This document shows, piece after piece, positions 20,376 through 29,544 of a stretch of DNA of 64,000 bases. The notes beneath the pieces are model-generated. The model had not been told where the DNA came from and did not search any database. It saw nothing but the letters and a program-made list of their open reading frames with translations. The DNA lies in assembly GCF_001692325.1 (NCBI RefSeq), contig NZ_LXKN01000005.1:1-64000 (forward strand), written 5' to 3'. Origin of the DNA: Rhizobium sp. AC27/96. GTDB lineage: Bacteria; Pseudomonadota; Alphaproteobacteria; Rhizobiales; Rhizobiaceae. Position numbers and translations under genes: made by a program. The first letter of the stretch is position 1. Each line of letters starts with the position of its first letter.

Positions 20376-20972
20376 ATGCCGAGACTTTTTACCGCCCTCG
20401 AAATTCCGCGCAACGCGGCCATGAGCCTTTCGTTGTTGCGCGGTGGTCTCCCCGGAGCCAGGTGGATCGACGTTGAAAATTATCACATCACCCTGCGCTT
20501 CATCGGCGACGTTGATGGCCGCACGGCTGATGAGATCGTCGACCGTCTGGACCGGATAGATCGTCCTGAATTCCAGCTTCGGCTGGAGGGCATAGGTTCC
20601 TTCGGTTCCAAGAAACCGCACTCGGTCTGGGCCGGCGTCTCGCCGACACCGGACATGCATGCGCTGCAAGGCGAGATCGAGCGCATCTGCCAGCGCATCG
20701 GCCTGCAGCCCGACCCCCGCAAGTTCACGCCGCATGTCACGCTCGCCAGGCTGAAATCCTCGCGTGTCGACGATGTCGTGCACTACCTCTCCGGCCGCGG
20801 CAATTTCTACACCCAGCCGTTCACGGTGGGGCGCTTCGTGCTTCTGTCCTCGCGCGAATCGGTCGGTGGCGGTCCCTATCTCACCGAGGAGATCTTCCCG
20901 CTTCACGAAGCGCGGAGTGCTTTCCCAAGTTTGGGCAACAGCGCGCTGCAGCCAGCCAAGAGCATGGTGTAA
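20376..20972 (+). CDS. thpR: RNA 2',3'-cyclic phosphodiesterase (LigT family)
   Basis: A 198-residue 2H-phosphoesterase. The two catalytic motifs are HITL at 37-40 and HVTL at 120-123, with the N-terminal 'MPRLFTALEIP' pattern of the family. Members hydrolyse 2',3'-cyclic phosphate ends of RNA in the cytoplasm. The ATG at 20376 is preferred over an upstream in-frame codon at 20331 because the protein then begins at the conserved position. Its 3' end overlaps the convergent phosphatase gene by 70 bases. Confidence 0.9.
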   Translation: MPRLFTALEIPRNAAMSLSLLRGGLPGARWIDVENYHITLRFIGDVDGRTADEIVDRLDRIDRPEFQLRLEGIGSFGSKKPHSVWAGVSPTPDMHALQGEIERICQRIGLQPDPRKFTPHVTLARLKSSRVDDVVHYLSGRGNFYTQPFTVGRFVLLSSRESVGGGPYLTEEIFPLHEARSAFPSLGNSALQPAKSMV

Positions 20973-21385
20973 ACGGCTTCGAAATCTTCCCGGCCGCCAT
21001 AATAGGGGTCGGGAATATCCTTGTTGCTGCCGAGCGCGAAGGCGTTGAAGAGGTGCAGCCTGCTGAGAGCATCGGCAGGTGCCGTCTTGCGCAAGTTCTT
21101 CAAATTGTCTTGATCCATTGCCAGGATCAGATCGAACCGGCCGAAATCCGATGGCTCAACGCGGCGGGCTCGCTGACCGGAAATATCGACCCCATGGCTG
21201 GCGGCCACGGCGATCGATCTGCGATCCGGCTTCTCGCCCTGATGCCAGCCGCCGGTGCCGGCTGAAGCGATCTCGAATTCGGCGGAGCGACCGGCCTCGG
21301 TCACCAGATGCCTGAAAATGCCTTCGGCGAGGGGTGACCGGCAGATGTTGCCGGCGCAGACGAAAAGAACCCTGTGACGATCCAT
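20903..21385 (-). CDS. Low-molecular-weight protein tyrosine phosphatase
   Basis: A 160-residue cytoplasmic phosphatase. The P-loop CAGNICRS starts at Cys10 with Arg16 (Cx5R), and the general-acid motif DPYYGG is near the C-terminus. The start at 21385 (MDRHRVLFV) is preferred; four residues further upstream are also in frame. It converges on thpR with a 70-base overlap of coding ends. It diverges from the pterin dehydratase gene, with their 5' ends only about 36 bases apart. Its physiological substrate is unknown. Confidence 0.92.
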   Translation of the reverse strand: MDRHRVLFVCAGNICRSPLAEGIFRHLVTEAGRSAEFEIASAGTGGWHQGEKPDRRSIAVAASHGVDISGQRARRVEPSDFGRFDLILAMDQDNLKNLRKTAPADALSRLHLFNAFALGSNKDIPDPYYGGREDFEAVYTMLLAGCSALLPKLGKALRAS

Positions 21386-21421
21386 GCTATCGTTCAATCG
21401 CTAGAGAGGAGTGATCTTGCC

Positions 21422-21727
21422 ATGAAATACGAGAAGCTGGAGCCGGCTGCAATCGATCAAATCCTGGAGGAGCTCGGTGGCTGGACACTTGCGGCCGACC
21501 GACTGTCGATTTCCAAGATGTTCAAATTCCGCAATTTCGTCGAGGCCTTCGGCTTCATGACCGAGGCGGCACTCGCGGCGGAGAAATTCAATCACCATCC
21601 GGAATGGTTCAACGTCTATTCCCGCGTTGATGTGAAGCTGACCACTCACGATGTCGGCGGCCTGACCGATCATGACGTCAAGCTGGCAAGGGCGATGGAG
21701 AAGGCGGCCGCCCGGCGCGTTGATTGA
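21422..21727 (+). CDS. 4a-hydroxytetrahydrobiopterin dehydratase (pterin carbinolamine dehydratase)
   Basis: A 101-residue protein of the PCD/DCoH family, which recycles pterin cofactor after aromatic amino acid hydroxylation. The diagnostic active-site region [18 protein letters not shown] is present, followed by '[16 protein letters not shown]'. The ATG at 21422 follows GAGAGGAG, a good ribosome binding site, so I prefer it to the in-frame codon at 21374. No aromatic hydroxylase is adjacent. Confidence 0.93.
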   Translation: MKYEKLEPAAIDQILEELGGWTLAADRLSISKMFKFRNFVEAFGFMTEAALAAEKFNHHPEWFNVYSRVDVKLTTHDVGGLTDHDVKLARAMEKAAARRVD

Positions 21728-21795
21728 ATCGTCCCGGATGATCACCATATGTTGACGCGGCCCGGAAAAAGCGGGTGCGAATAGAGGTAAACGGA

Positions 21796-22185
21796 ATGGA
21801 TGACATCAAGTACGGGGAAATCCTGATGCCTGGTGACGAAGAGACCCAGAAAAAGCAGGAGAAATCGGTGCGCAGCAAGTTTTGGCCGACCTTGCGCAAG
21901 GCGGCTCGCCATATCCCGTTTTCGCGCGACGTCGTTGCTGCCTTTTATTGCGCGCTTGATCCGCAGACGCCGACCCGTGTTCGCGGCATCCTGCTGGCCG
22001 CACTCGGCTATTTCGTCATGCCGTTCGATATTATCCCCGATTTTTTCGCCGTTATCGGCTTTACCGACGATATTGCGGTGCTGACGCTGGCCCTCAGCAT
22101 GATCCGGGGCCATATCCGACAGGAGCATTATGATGCGGCGGACAGGGCGCTTGAGAATGAGCCGGAAGCGATGAAAACGGCTTGA
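21796..22185 (+). CDS. YkvA family DUF1232 protein
   Basis: A 129-residue protein with a DUF1232 domain, recognised by the 'YFVMPFDIIPDFFAVIGFTDD' block, in which hydrophobic helices flank the conserved P-x-D-x-I-P-D. Function is unknown; the family probably associates with membranes. The ATG at 21796 has AGAGGTAA nine bases upstream; a GTG at 21775 is also in frame. It lies 68 bases after the pterin dehydratase and could be co-transcribed with it. Confidence 0.88.
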   Translation: MDDIKYGEILMPGDEETQKKQEKSVRSKFWPTLRKAARHIPFSRDVVAAFYCALDPQTPTRVRGILLAALGYFVMPFDIIPDFFAVIGFTDDIAVLTLALSMIRGHIRQEHYDAADRALENEPEAMKTA

Positions 22186-22517
22186 CGCCCGCTCAACCGG
22201 GCCTGTTCTGAATCCTTTCGGGTTTCCAGACCTTTATGGCAGACCCTGATTTTAGCGATGTCAAATTCTTGCCTGAATCTTTCTGTCTTAAATCGATCCC
22301 GTAGGATGGTACTTCATCATCCGGGTTTTCCAACTCCTTCTGATGCGTTCAAACTCTGCGTGATGCTTGGATTGAAATGGCACGGAGCTGAGGGCGGTCA
22401 GCGCTCCGTTGACGGTTTGGTAACCTGAATAAAGTCAAAATAGGGCAGCTCACGAGCATAGGCGTGCGTATATCGATTCGCCATGAGCTCTGGACCGCAA
22501 GAAATCGGCAGGAAACC
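22186..22517. other. 332-base intergenic region, nothing recognised
   Basis: I see no gene or clear repeat. A short inverted pair, GCCCG-CTCAAC-CGGGC, lies directly after the DUF1232 stop and could be a weak terminator. The region otherwise looks AT-richer than its surroundings and probably holds the promoter of the IalB-like gene. Confidence 0.5.
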
Positions 22518-23066
22518 ATGTTTGTAAAAAGCTTCGCAATCGCTCTCTCGCTCGTTCTCGCCGGCACCGGCATCGCGTCCGCGCAGACCAAGAAGCAGAC
22601 GCAGGCAGCGGCAGCGGCGGCGCCAGCGGCTCCGTCGCGCATCCAGCAATTCGATGCCTGGGGCGCTTACTCCTACCAGTCGGCGGCGGGCAAGGTCTGC
22701 TACGTTCTCTCGGTGCCGACCGCCAAGACGCCAGCGTCGGGTATCGACCATGGCGATAACTTCTTCATCGTGTCGCAGCGCCCGGGCCAGAACATCTCCT
22801 ACGAACCGCAGGCGATGATGGGCTATCCTCTCAAGGAGAATTCCAAGGTTGACGTGCTCATCGACAACAAGACCTTCGTGATGTTCACCAAGGACAAGGC
22901 CGCCTGGGTCGAGAATGCCGCGCAGGAGCCTGCGCTGGTGGCGGCTCTGAAATCCGGCCATTCGCTGAAAGTGACGGCGACGTCGAAAAAGGGCACCGCG
23001 ACGTCCTATACCTATTCGCTGAAGGGCGTTACCGCTGCCTTGAAGCAGATCGAGAACTGCAAGTAA
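22518..23066 (+). CDS. Invasion-associated locus B (IalB) family exported protein
   Basis: A 182-residue protein with a signal peptide (about residues 1-23, cut after ASA) and an alanine-rich linker, followed by the IalB domain. That domain is recognised by 'WGAYSYQSAAGKVCYVLS', 'FFIVSQRPGQNISYEP' and the 'KGTATSYTYSLKGVTAALKQI' ending. Two cysteines (in KVCYV and ENCK) are conserved in this family and may form a disulfide. The family is named after a Bartonella invasion gene; in rhizobia the role is unknown. The ATG at 22518 follows AGGAAACC. Confidence 0.85.
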   Translation: MFVKSFAIALSLVLAGTGIASAQTKKQTQAAAAAAPAAPSRIQQFDAWGAYSYQSAAGKVCYVLSVPTAKTPASGIDHGDNFFIVSQRPGQNISYEPQAMMGYPLKENSKVDVLIDNKTFVMFTKDKAAWVENAAQEPALVAALKSGHSLKVTATSKKGTATSYTYSLKGVTAALKQIENCK

Positions 23067-23125
23067 GATCGAAGGCCAAGGGATCACGTCAATGTGATCG
23101 TCCTGCCGCCGCGACCGTAATGACG

Positions 23126-23155
23126 AGGCCGGCCAGTATGCCGGCCTTTTGCTTT
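23126..23155 (+). terminator. Terminator after the IalB-like gene
   Basis: AGGCCGGC-CAGTAT-GCCGGCCTTTTGCTTTT forms a strong stem with a T-rich tail, about 60 bases after the stop. Confidence 0.85.
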
Positions 23156-23351
23156 TAAGGGCCAGGCTTTGCTTTTGAGGGAAAGGGATGACGCGGGCGG
23201 AAATTAATGCTAAAGGCCGCGCCAACAGCAGGTGTGCGGCAGACAGTTGGTCCCGCCACCGCATGAATCTTCAGATTTCCGTGCCTTGCCCGCATCCGCA
23301 GCTTTCGTCAGCTTTTGCGGCATCGCCGATGTGAACCGTTGGAATGATCCT

Positions 23352-24587
23352 ATGTCCGCCACCGATGTCATGACACCCTCCAAGTTGAAGCCGATGCCCT
23401 TGTCGCAGCCTGTGGAGCTTTCGCCCAAGCCTTCGCTCATTGGCTTGACCCGTGAGGAAATGGGGGCAGTGCTCAAGGAAAAGGGCGTTGCCGACAAGCA
23501 GATCAAGATGCGCGTCAGCCAGCTCTGGAATTGGATCTATGTGCGCGGCGTCTCCGATTTCGATGCCATGGTGAATGTCTCGAAGGACATGCGCGAAATG
23601 CTGAAAACGCATTTCACCATCGCGCGTCCCGAGATCGTCGAAGAACAGGTCTCCAACGACGGCACCCGCAAATGGCTGCTGCGCTTCCCACCGCGCGGCG
23701 CCGGCCGTCCCGTCGAGATCGAAGCCGTCTATATTCCGGAAGAGGGCCGCGGAACGCTTTGCATTTCCAGCCAGGTCGGCTGTTCTCTCACCTGTTCCTT
23801 TTGTCATACCGGCACGCAGCGTCTGGTGCGCAACCTGACGGCGGAAGAAATCCTGTCGCAGCTGCTTCTGGCGCGCGACCGCCTCGGCGATTTTCCGGAT
23901 CGTGAAGCGCCGCAGGGCACGATCATGCCGGCGGAAGGACGCAAGGTCAGCAATATTGTCATGATGGGCATGGGCGAGCCGCTCTACAATTTCGACAGCG
24001 TCAAGACGGCGCTGCTGATTGCCTCCGATGGCGATGGCCTGTCGCTTTCGAAGCGACGCATCACGCTTTCGACCTCGGGCGTCGTGCCTGAGATCTACCG
24101 CACCGGCGAGGAGATCGGCGTCATGCTGGCGATCTCGCTGCATGCGGTACGCGACGACCTGCGCGACATGCTGGTGCCGATCAACAAGAAGTATCCGCTG
24201 AAGGAGCTGATGGACGCCTGTCGCGCCTATCCCGGCCTTTCGAACGCGCGGCGCATCACCTTCGAATATGTGATGCTGAAGGGCGTCAACGACAGCCTCG
24301 AGGATGCCAAGGGGCTGATCCAGCTCCTGAAGGGCGTTCCGGCCAAGATCAACCTCATCCCCTTCAACCCCTGGCCCGGCACCAACTATCAGTGCTCGGA
24401 CTGGGAGCATATCGAGAAGTTCGCCGATTTCATCAATTCGGCCGGCTATGCCTCGCCGATCCGCACACCGCGCGGGCGCGACATTCTCGCCGCCTGCGGC
24501 CAGCTGAAGTCGGAATCGGAGCGCATGCGCAAGACCGAGCGCCTGGCTTTCGAAGCGATGATGATCGCCAATCACGGCGAGGATTGA
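23352..24587 (+). CDS. rlmN: Dual-specificity 23S rRNA/tRNA adenine-C2 methyltransferase RlmN
   Basis: A radical-SAM enzyme that methylates C2 of A2503 in 23S rRNA and A37 in some tRNAs. The ATG at 23352 gives 411 residues; the frame is open 40 codons upstream but those look non-coding. The radical-SAM cluster CSLTCSFC (CxxxCxxC) and the '[11 protein letters not shown]' motif are present. The C-terminal 'DILAACGQL' holds the cysteine that forms the methyl-transfer intermediate. It is probably co-transcribed with the small membrane protein five bases downstream. Confidence 0.96.
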   Translation: MSATDVMTPSKLKPMPLSQPVELSPKPSLIGLTREEMGAVLKEKGVADKQIKMRVSQLWNWIYVRGVSDFDAMVNVSKDMREMLKTHFTIARPEIVEEQVSNDGTRKWLLRFPPRGAGRPVEIEAVYIPEEGRGTLCISSQVGCSLTCSFCHTGTQRLVRNLTAEEILSQLLLARDRLGDFPDREAPQGTIMPAEGRKVSNIVMMGMGEPLYNFDSVKTALLIASDGDGLSLSKRRITLSTSGVVPEIYRTGEEIGVMLAISLHAVRDDLRDMLVPINKKYPLKELMDACRAYPGLSNARRITFEYVMLKGVNDSLEDAKGLIQLLKGVPAKINLIPFNPWPGTNYQCSDWEHIEKFADFINSAGYASPIRTPRGRDILAACGQLKSESERMRKTERLAFEAMMIANHGED

Positions 24588-24592
24588 GCCTG

Positions 24593-25021
24593 ATGCTCGT
24601 TGCATTGCGCAAGCCGATACGGCTCCTGTGGGGCTATATTGCCGCTTGCGCATTGATGGGCTTCGTGCTGGCCTGCGTTGCCGCATGGACGGTGCCCGAT
24701 GCGGCGACCCCGGAGCTTTTCGCCCTGACAATCGCGCTCACCAAACTGGTGATGATCGTCAGCATCCTGCCATCCCTCGTGGTTATCCCGCTTCTGGAGT
24801 GGCGCGGTATCCGCCGCTGGTACGGCTATGCCGTCTATGGCGCCCTGTTGTCGGCGGTGGCCTCCGTGCTGATTTCGGGTAGCGTCGAGCGGCCGCATAC
24901 CCTCAATCTGATCACGATCGTTGTCTGCTTCGCCTTCCTGGGCGCCGCCAGCGGCATCGTCTATTGGTGGATCGCCGGCCGGTTTGCCGGACGCCGCCCC
25001 GTTGTCAGCGGGCCTGAGTGA
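24593..25021 (+). CDS. Small four-span membrane protein, unrecognised
   Basis: A 142-residue hydrophobic protein with four probable membrane segments (about residues 14-33, 46-68, 77-97 and 106-128) and a basic C-terminus. I do not recognise a family. Its ATG is five bases after the rlmN stop, and its last 17 bases overlap the convergent LysE-type gene. Confidence 0.7.
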   Translation: MLVALRKPIRLLWGYIAACALMGFVLACVAAWTVPDAATPELFALTIALTKLVMIVSILPSLVVIPLLEWRGIRRWYGYAVYGALLSAVASVLISGSVERPHTLNLITIVVCFAFLGAASGIVYWWIAGRFAGRRPVVSGPE

Positions 25022-25646
25022 AGAAGATCTTCACCGCAAAGATCGAGAAGACGCCGGCAAAGGCGTAATCAAGGCCGCGCATGACGCCGCGGTTTCTCTG
25101 CAGCCAGGACGACAGGCCATCGGCGGCGAGCACCACGAGCGTGTTCACCGGCATTCCGATGACGATGAAGAAGAAGCCCAGAAACAGCAGCTTGTGCGTG
25201 ACCGTGGGATCACCAGCCGTGACGAACTGCGGCAGGAAGGTCATGAAGAAGATGATGACCTTGGGGTTCAGCAGATTGACCCAGAAACCATTCGAAATAT
25301 TGGCAAGCGCCGTGCCGCTGGTGGCGTCGACCTTCTTGACCGACAGGCTGGAGCCGAAGCGGATCGCCTGGATCGCCAGCCAGAGGAGATAGGCAGCGCC
25401 ACCCGTCTTCAACACGGTGAATGCGACAGGCGAGGCTGTGATCAGCGCGGAAATGCCGAAAGCCACCAGGCAGGTGTGAACGACGACGCCAAGCGTGGTG
25501 CCGAGCACGACGAAGAGCGCCGCCTTCTTGCCCTGCGCCAGCGCACGGCTGATCGACAGCGTCATGTCAGGGCCAGGCGTCATCGCCAGCAACAGGCTTG
25601 CCGCCGAAAAGGCAAGAAGGGTCGGCAGGCTGGGTATGAAATCCAT
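25005..25646 (-). CDS. LysE/RhtB family amino-acid exporter
   Basis: A 213-residue inner-membrane protein of the LysE/RhtB family with about six hydrophobic segments. Family motifs are 'AMTPGPDMTLSISRALAQG' near the N-terminus and the 'FWVNLLNPKVIIFFMTFLPQF' segment in the middle. It probably exports an amino acid or derivative; the substrate is unknown. A nested inverted-repeat element starts nine bases upstream of its ATG, so that element may affect its transcription. A second LysE-type gene lies at 28808-29449. Confidence 0.88.
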   Translation of the reverse strand: MDFIPSLPTLLAFSAASLLLAMTPGPDMTLSISRALAQGKKAALFVVLGTTLGVVVHTCLVAFGISALITASPVAFTVLKTGGAAYLLWLAIQAIRFGSSLSVKKVDATSGTALANISNGFWVNLLNPKVIIFFMTFLPQFVTAGDPTVTHKLLFLGFFFIVIGMPVNTLVVLAADGLSSWLQRNRGVMRGLDYAFAGVFSIFAVKIFFTQAR

Positions 25647-25654
25647 GAGATGCT

Positions 25655-25800
25655 CCGAAAGCCGGATAGAGCGGTTCGGTTTTTCAGGGAAGCTCTGAAC
25701 CGCTCTATCTCTTTATTTTCTCGCAATTCCGGACGGAAAACCGCTGCGCACTTTTCCTGGAATTGCTCTAGGGGGATGCGTGTTTCTATCCGGCTTTCGG
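25655..25800. repeat. Nested inverted-repeat element (RIME-like mosaic)
   Basis: The outer 15-base inverted repeats CCGAAAGCCGGATAG (25655-25669) and CTATCCGGCTTTCGG (25786-25800) enclose two palindromes. The first has arms GATAGAGCGGTTC (25665-25677) and GAACCGCTCTATC (25697-25709). The second, at 25724-25765, runs from CAATTCCGG to CTGGAATTG and ends at GCTCTAG. The second palindrome recurs at 42440-42478. The mosaic of palindromes resembles the rhizobial RIME elements known from the literature, but identity is untested. Confidence 0.75.
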
Positions 25801-25811
25801 GGGATTGCAAA

Positions 25812-26666
25812 TCAATCCTTCTTGTCGAGGAATGCCTTGAATTGATCGGCATAGTCGGGGTGCCAGCGCGACAGCGGCGGGCGGTTCTCGACGATATCGC
25901 CGGCGGCCCACAGCACGCGGCGCTCGTCGACCGGACGCGCCACGTCATTGTCGGGGCAGAGGATGTAGAAGTCGCCGCGCTCCAGGCTCTCCACCATGAA
26001 ATCGACCGTCTGCTCCGGCGTCCAGGCCGCGGCCGGCTTTTCCTTGCGCTCGCCCTTGGTAAGACCGGTGAAGACGAAGCCGGGAATGAGGAGATGGGCC
26101 GATATCTTCGCGCCCGCCGTGTTGCGCAGCTCGTGCTGCAGCGCCTCGGTGAAGACCTTCACGCCGGCCTTGGATACATTGTAGGCGGGATTGCCCGGAG
26201 GGGTGGTGATGCCCTGCTTCGAGCCGGTGTTGATGATCAACCCGGCCTCGCCGTGTGCCAGCATGCCAGGCCCGAAGGTTCGCGTGCCGTTGACGACGCC
26301 GAGCAGGTTGACGCCGAGGATGGCATCCCAGCCGCTTTGCGCGCTGAAGATCGAAGTCTCCGGGCCGATGCCGGCATTGTTCATCAGCACATGGACCCGG
26401 CCGAAACGCTGCAGGACGGCGCGTTCCAGCGCTTCCAGCGAGTCCTTGCTGGCAACATCGGTCTCGATGGCCATGACATGCTCTTCGCCCGTGATCGTCT
26501 TGAGCTCGGCGCTTGCTTGCGCCAGCCGGTCGCCACCGAGATCGGCGATGACGACGCTCATCCCCCGTGAAGCGAAATATTTGGCGGCGGCAAGGCCGAT
26601 GCCGGACGCGCCGCCGGTGATGACGGCAACATTGGATTTCTTGAAAATGGCTTGAATATCAGTCAC
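25812..26666 (-). CDS. Short-chain dehydrogenase/reductase
   Basis: A 284-residue classical SDR enzyme. The NAD(P) motif is TGGASGIG, the structural NNAG lies in 'VLMNNAGIG', and the catalytic residues are in 'NTGSKQG' and YNVSK. The first aspartate after strand 2 ('VVIADLGG') suggests a preference for NAD over NADP. I chose the GTG at 26666 because GAGGAGG precedes it; the frame is open to 26768 but that stretch has no domain. The substrate is unknown. Confidence 0.88.
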   Translation of the reverse strand: MTDIQAIFKKSNVAVITGGASGIGLAAAKYFASRGMSVVIADLGGDRLAQASAELKTITGEEHVMAIETDVASKDSLEALERAVLQRFGRVHVLMNNAGIGPETSIFSAQSGWDAILGVNLLGVVNGTRTFGPGMLAHGEAGLIINTGSKQGITTPPGNPAYNVSKAGVKVFTEALQHELRNTAGAKISAHLLIPGFVFTGLTKGERKEKPAAAWTPEQTVDFMVESLERGDFYILCPDNDVARPVDERRVLWAAGDIVENRPPLSRWHPDYADQFKAFLDKKD

Positions 26667-26860
26667 GAGCGGCGCCCTCCTCAGGCATTGTTCGGTCGTC
26701 GCCGAATATGGTGCTTTCCGGGAGCGAGTCAAACCGGTGTCGAAGGTGCACGAAGTGCCGTGCCGCACTTCCCCTTGCGCCTCGCGATAATCTCGCTAAA
26801 AGTTCCGCGACACAGGGTTTGCGGGCCTTTCCCTCGGTTCGCCTTGAAACGGAAATCACC

Positions 26861-28084
26861 ATGGCATCACATAAAGACGTGAAGAAAGTCGTTCTCGCCT
26901 ATTCCGGCGGGCTCGATACCTCGATTATCCTGAAGTGGCTGCAGACGGAGCTGGGCGCCGAAGTCGTCACCTTCACCGCCGATCTCGGCCAAGGCGAAGA
27001 GCTCGAGCCGGCACGCAAGAAGGCCGAATTGCTCGGCATCAAGGAAATCTATATCGAGGACGTGCGCGAGGAATTCGTGCGCGATTTCGTCTTCCCGATG
27101 TTTCGTGCCAATGCCGTCTATGAAGGCGTTTATCTGCTCGGCACCTCCATTGCCCGTCCGCTGATCTCCAAGCATCTGATCGAAATCGCCAGGAAGACCG
27201 GCGCCGATGCGATTGCGCATGGCGCGACCGGCAAGGGTAACGACCAGGTTCGCTTCGAACTGTCGGCCTATGCGCTGAACCCGGACATCAAGATCATCGC
27301 TCCGTGGCGCGACTGGACGTTCAAGAGCCGCACAGACCTGCTCGAATTTGCCGAGAAGCACCAGATCCCGGTTGCCAAGGACAAGAAGGGCGAAGCGCCG
27401 TTCTCCGTCGACGCCAACCTGCTGCACTCCTCGTCCGAGGGCAAGGTTCTGGAAGATCCGTCGCAGGAAGCTCCGGAATACGTACACATGCGCACGATTT
27501 CGCCGGAGGCGGCTCCCGACAAGGCCACGGTCATCAAGGTCGGTTTCGAAAAGGGCGATGCCGTTTCGATCAACGGCAAGCGCCTGAGCCCGGCCACGCT
27601 GCTGGCAAAGCTGAATGATTACGGCCGTGACAACGGCATCGGTCGCCTCGATCTCGTCGAGAACCGTTTTGTCGGCATGAAGTCGCGCGGTGTTTATGAA
27701 ACGCCCGGCGGCACGATCCTGCTTGCAGCCCATCGCGCCATCGAATCCATCACGCTCGACCGCGGTGCCGCGCACCTCAAGGACGAGCTGATGCCGCGCT
27801 ATGCCGAGCTCATCTATTACGGCTTCTGGTTCTCGCCGGAACGCGAGATGCTGCAGGCCTTGATCGACAAGAGCCAGGAACATGTCGAAGGCGAAGTGAC
27901 GCTGAAGCTCTACAAGGGCAACGTCATGACCATCGGCCGCGAAAGCCCGAAGTCGCTGTACTCCGACAAGCTGGTCACCTTCGAAGACGACCAGGGTGCC
28001 TACGACCAGAAGGATGCGGCCGGCTTCATCAAGCTCAACGCTCTGCGCCTGCGCACGCTCGCCAAGCGCAATCTGTCGAAGTAA
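26861..28084 (+). CDS. argG: Argininosuccinate synthase
   Basis: Joins citrulline and aspartate in arginine synthesis, using ATP. The ATG at 26861 gives 407 residues with the PP-loop AYSGGLDTS at 13-21, followed by '[17 protein letters not shown]' and the '[13 protein letters not shown]' motif. All are diagnostic for the family, and the length is standard. The frame upstream to 26708 is not credible protein. A strong terminator follows within 25 bases, so the gene is monocistronic. Confidence 0.97.
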   Translation: MASHKDVKKVVLAYSGGLDTSIILKWLQTELGAEVVTFTADLGQGEELEPARKKAELLGIKEIYIEDVREEFVRDFVFPMFRANAVYEGVYLLGTSIARPLISKHLIEIARKTGADAIAHGATGKGNDQVRFELSAYALNPDIKIIAPWRDWTFKSRTDLLEFAEKHQIPVAKDKKGEAPFSVDANLLHSSSEGKVLEDPSQEAPEYVHMRTISPEAAPDKATVIKVGFEKGDAVSINGKRLSPATLLAKLNDYGRDNGIGRLDLVENRFVGMKSRGVYETPGGTILLAAHRAIESITLDRGAAHLKDELMPRYAELIYYGFWFSPEREMLQALIDKSQEHVEGEVTLKLYKGNVMTIGRESPKSLYSDKLVTFEDDQGAYDQKDAAGFIKLNALRLRTLAKRNLSK

Positions 28085-28104
28085 CCGGCATCAAAACGCA
28101 AAAT

Positions 28105-28141
28105 AACCCGCTTCCGGTTATCGGAGGCGGGTTTTCTTTTT
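28105..28141 (+). terminator. Terminator after argG
   Basis: The arms AACCCGC and GCGGGTT, with inner CCG/CGG pairing, are followed by TTTCTTTTT. It begins about 20 bases after the argG stop. Confidence 0.88.
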
Positions 28142-28162
28142 GGCATGACGGCGCGGCTGGGA

Positions 28163-28645
28163 TTAATCCACCGGCCTTAGTTCGCGTTCGATCTCGGCGG
28201 GCAATTCCACCTTCTGGAGATTGCTGCGAAACGAGCACAGCGCGTCGTGCAGTTGCGTCTGCAGTCCCTGGTCGAAGCCCTGCGTCGCATTGCGCTCGAC
28301 TTCGCAGATTTCGCGATCGATCTGCTTCAGCTTGGCGTCTGCCGCTTCCGACAGCACGATCCGCTTGGCGCGGCGATCGAGCGGGTCAGGTTGGCGTTCG
28401 ATCAGGCCTCTCGCCTGCAACTTGTCCAGAAATGCGCTGACCGTCATCGGCTCCAGTCCCATCCGGGAGGCGATGTCCAATTGGCGACTGCCATTGATGG
28501 CGGCCACCTGCATCAGCGTCCGTGCTTCGCCCGCCGTCAGTCCGAGACCTGCGACGAGAATACGTCTCTCGAAGGCCGTCCTGATCAATCGGGCGCAATC
28601 GCTCACAAGAAAGGCGAGCGAATCCGTATTAATCCTGCTGGTCAT
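28163..28645 (-). CDS. MarR family transcriptional regulator
   Basis: A 160-residue winged-helix regulator of the MarR family. The recognition-helix region is 'QLDIASRMGLEPMTVSAFLDKL' and the wing is 'ERQPDPLDRRAKRIVLSEA'. It is divergent from a LysE-type exporter 162 bases away, and may control it. An inverted repeat AAGCGT/ACGCTT (28646-28667) lies directly upstream of its start codon and could be an autoregulatory operator. Confidence 0.9.
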   Translation of the reverse strand: MTSRINTDSLAFLVSDCARLIRTAFERRILVAGLGLTAGEARTLMQVAAINGSRQLDIASRMGLEPMTVSAFLDKLQARGLIERQPDPLDRRAKRIVLSEAADAKLKQIDREICEVERNATQGFDQGLQTQLHDALCSFRSNLQKVELPAEIERELRPVD

Positions 28646-28807
28646 AAGCGTTTCCCTACCTACGCTTTTCAGTTCAAGGGCCCCACTACGTTCTTATTGG
28701 TTTAAACCCGTGAACACAACGCCTTCTTCGGCCATAAAACAGAGGATGGCTTGACCGGAATCGGCAGATTGCTACTTTTGCGCCCATCATCAGTAGGAAT
28801 ACCCATC

Positions 28808-29449
28808 ATGACGCAATCCCTTGTTGTCGGCGCCTTTCTGGCGGCGCTGTTCTATGTGCTCATTCCCGGCCCTGCCTTCCTGGCGCTGCTCGGCATCGGT
28901 GCAGGACAGGGACGCAAGGCGGGTGCATTTTTCGTCAGCGGCCATCTGCTCGGCGATCTCGTCTGGTCTTCATTGGCACTCGTCGCCATCGTCGGCGCCA
29001 AGACCGTCGGCACGTTCGTCTTCGATCTTCTGGGATTGCTGTGCGGCTTTTATCTCGCCTGGATCGGCTGGAATGCCGTCACGGCCAAGCCGACAGGAGA
29101 TGGCAAATCGCTTGTCAATGTCGACCGACCCTTCCGTCGCGGCCTCATCTTCGGCGTCACCAATCCCAAGGGGTATCCGGTTGCGCTGGCAACGTTCACC
29201 GCATTGGTGGCCGGCTCCGCAGGTGCGCTCACCTTCAGCGCGCTGCCGCTGCTGCTCGCCGTTTCCTTTGCCGGTTTCGTGACCGCTGATCTCATTCTGA
29301 TCAGCGTCATCGGTGCGGGCGCCGTGCGGCGGTTCTATCGTAAGCATGAGCGGCTGATCGTGCGCTGCTCCGGCGTGCTGTTCATGGGCTTTGCGGCACA
29401 GGCGCTCTGGCACGCGACGCCGGGCCTGCTCGGCTGGCGCAGGGCCTGA
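28808..29449 (+). CDS. LysE family exporter (second copy)
   Basis: A 213-residue protein with about six membrane segments. The N-terminal 'VLIPGPAFLALLGIGAGQGRKAG' and the 'LIFGVTNPKGYPVALATF' region match the LysE/RhtB exporter family. The ATG at 28808 is chosen; the frame is open to 28751 without a good alternative. The divergent MarR gene is a plausible regulator. The substrate is unknown, and similarity to the exporter at 25005 seems limited to family motifs. Confidence 0.82.
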   Translation: MTQSLVVGAFLAALFYVLIPGPAFLALLGIGAGQGRKAGAFFVSGHLLGDLVWSSLALVAIVGAKTVGTFVFDLLGLLCGFYLAWIGWNAVTAKPTGDGKSLVNVDRPFRRGLIFGVTNPKGYPVALATFTALVAGSAGALTFSALPLLLAVSFAGFVTADLILISVIGAGAVRRFYRKHERLIVRCSGVLFMGFAAQALWHATPGLLGWRRA

Positions 29450-29544
29450 TCTCTTCAATGAATTTGTTTGGCTCGCCATACCAATTTGGCGGCGCGGGCC
29501 TTATATCGTGCTTCGATCAGATGTCAGTCGAAAGGATGCCCTGC

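Noticed and set aside
24921..26570. A 549-codon open frame on the plus strand
   Set aside because: It runs antisense through the LysE-type exporter, the repeat element and the SDR gene. Two well-supported genes and a repeat cannot be a single protein on the other strand.
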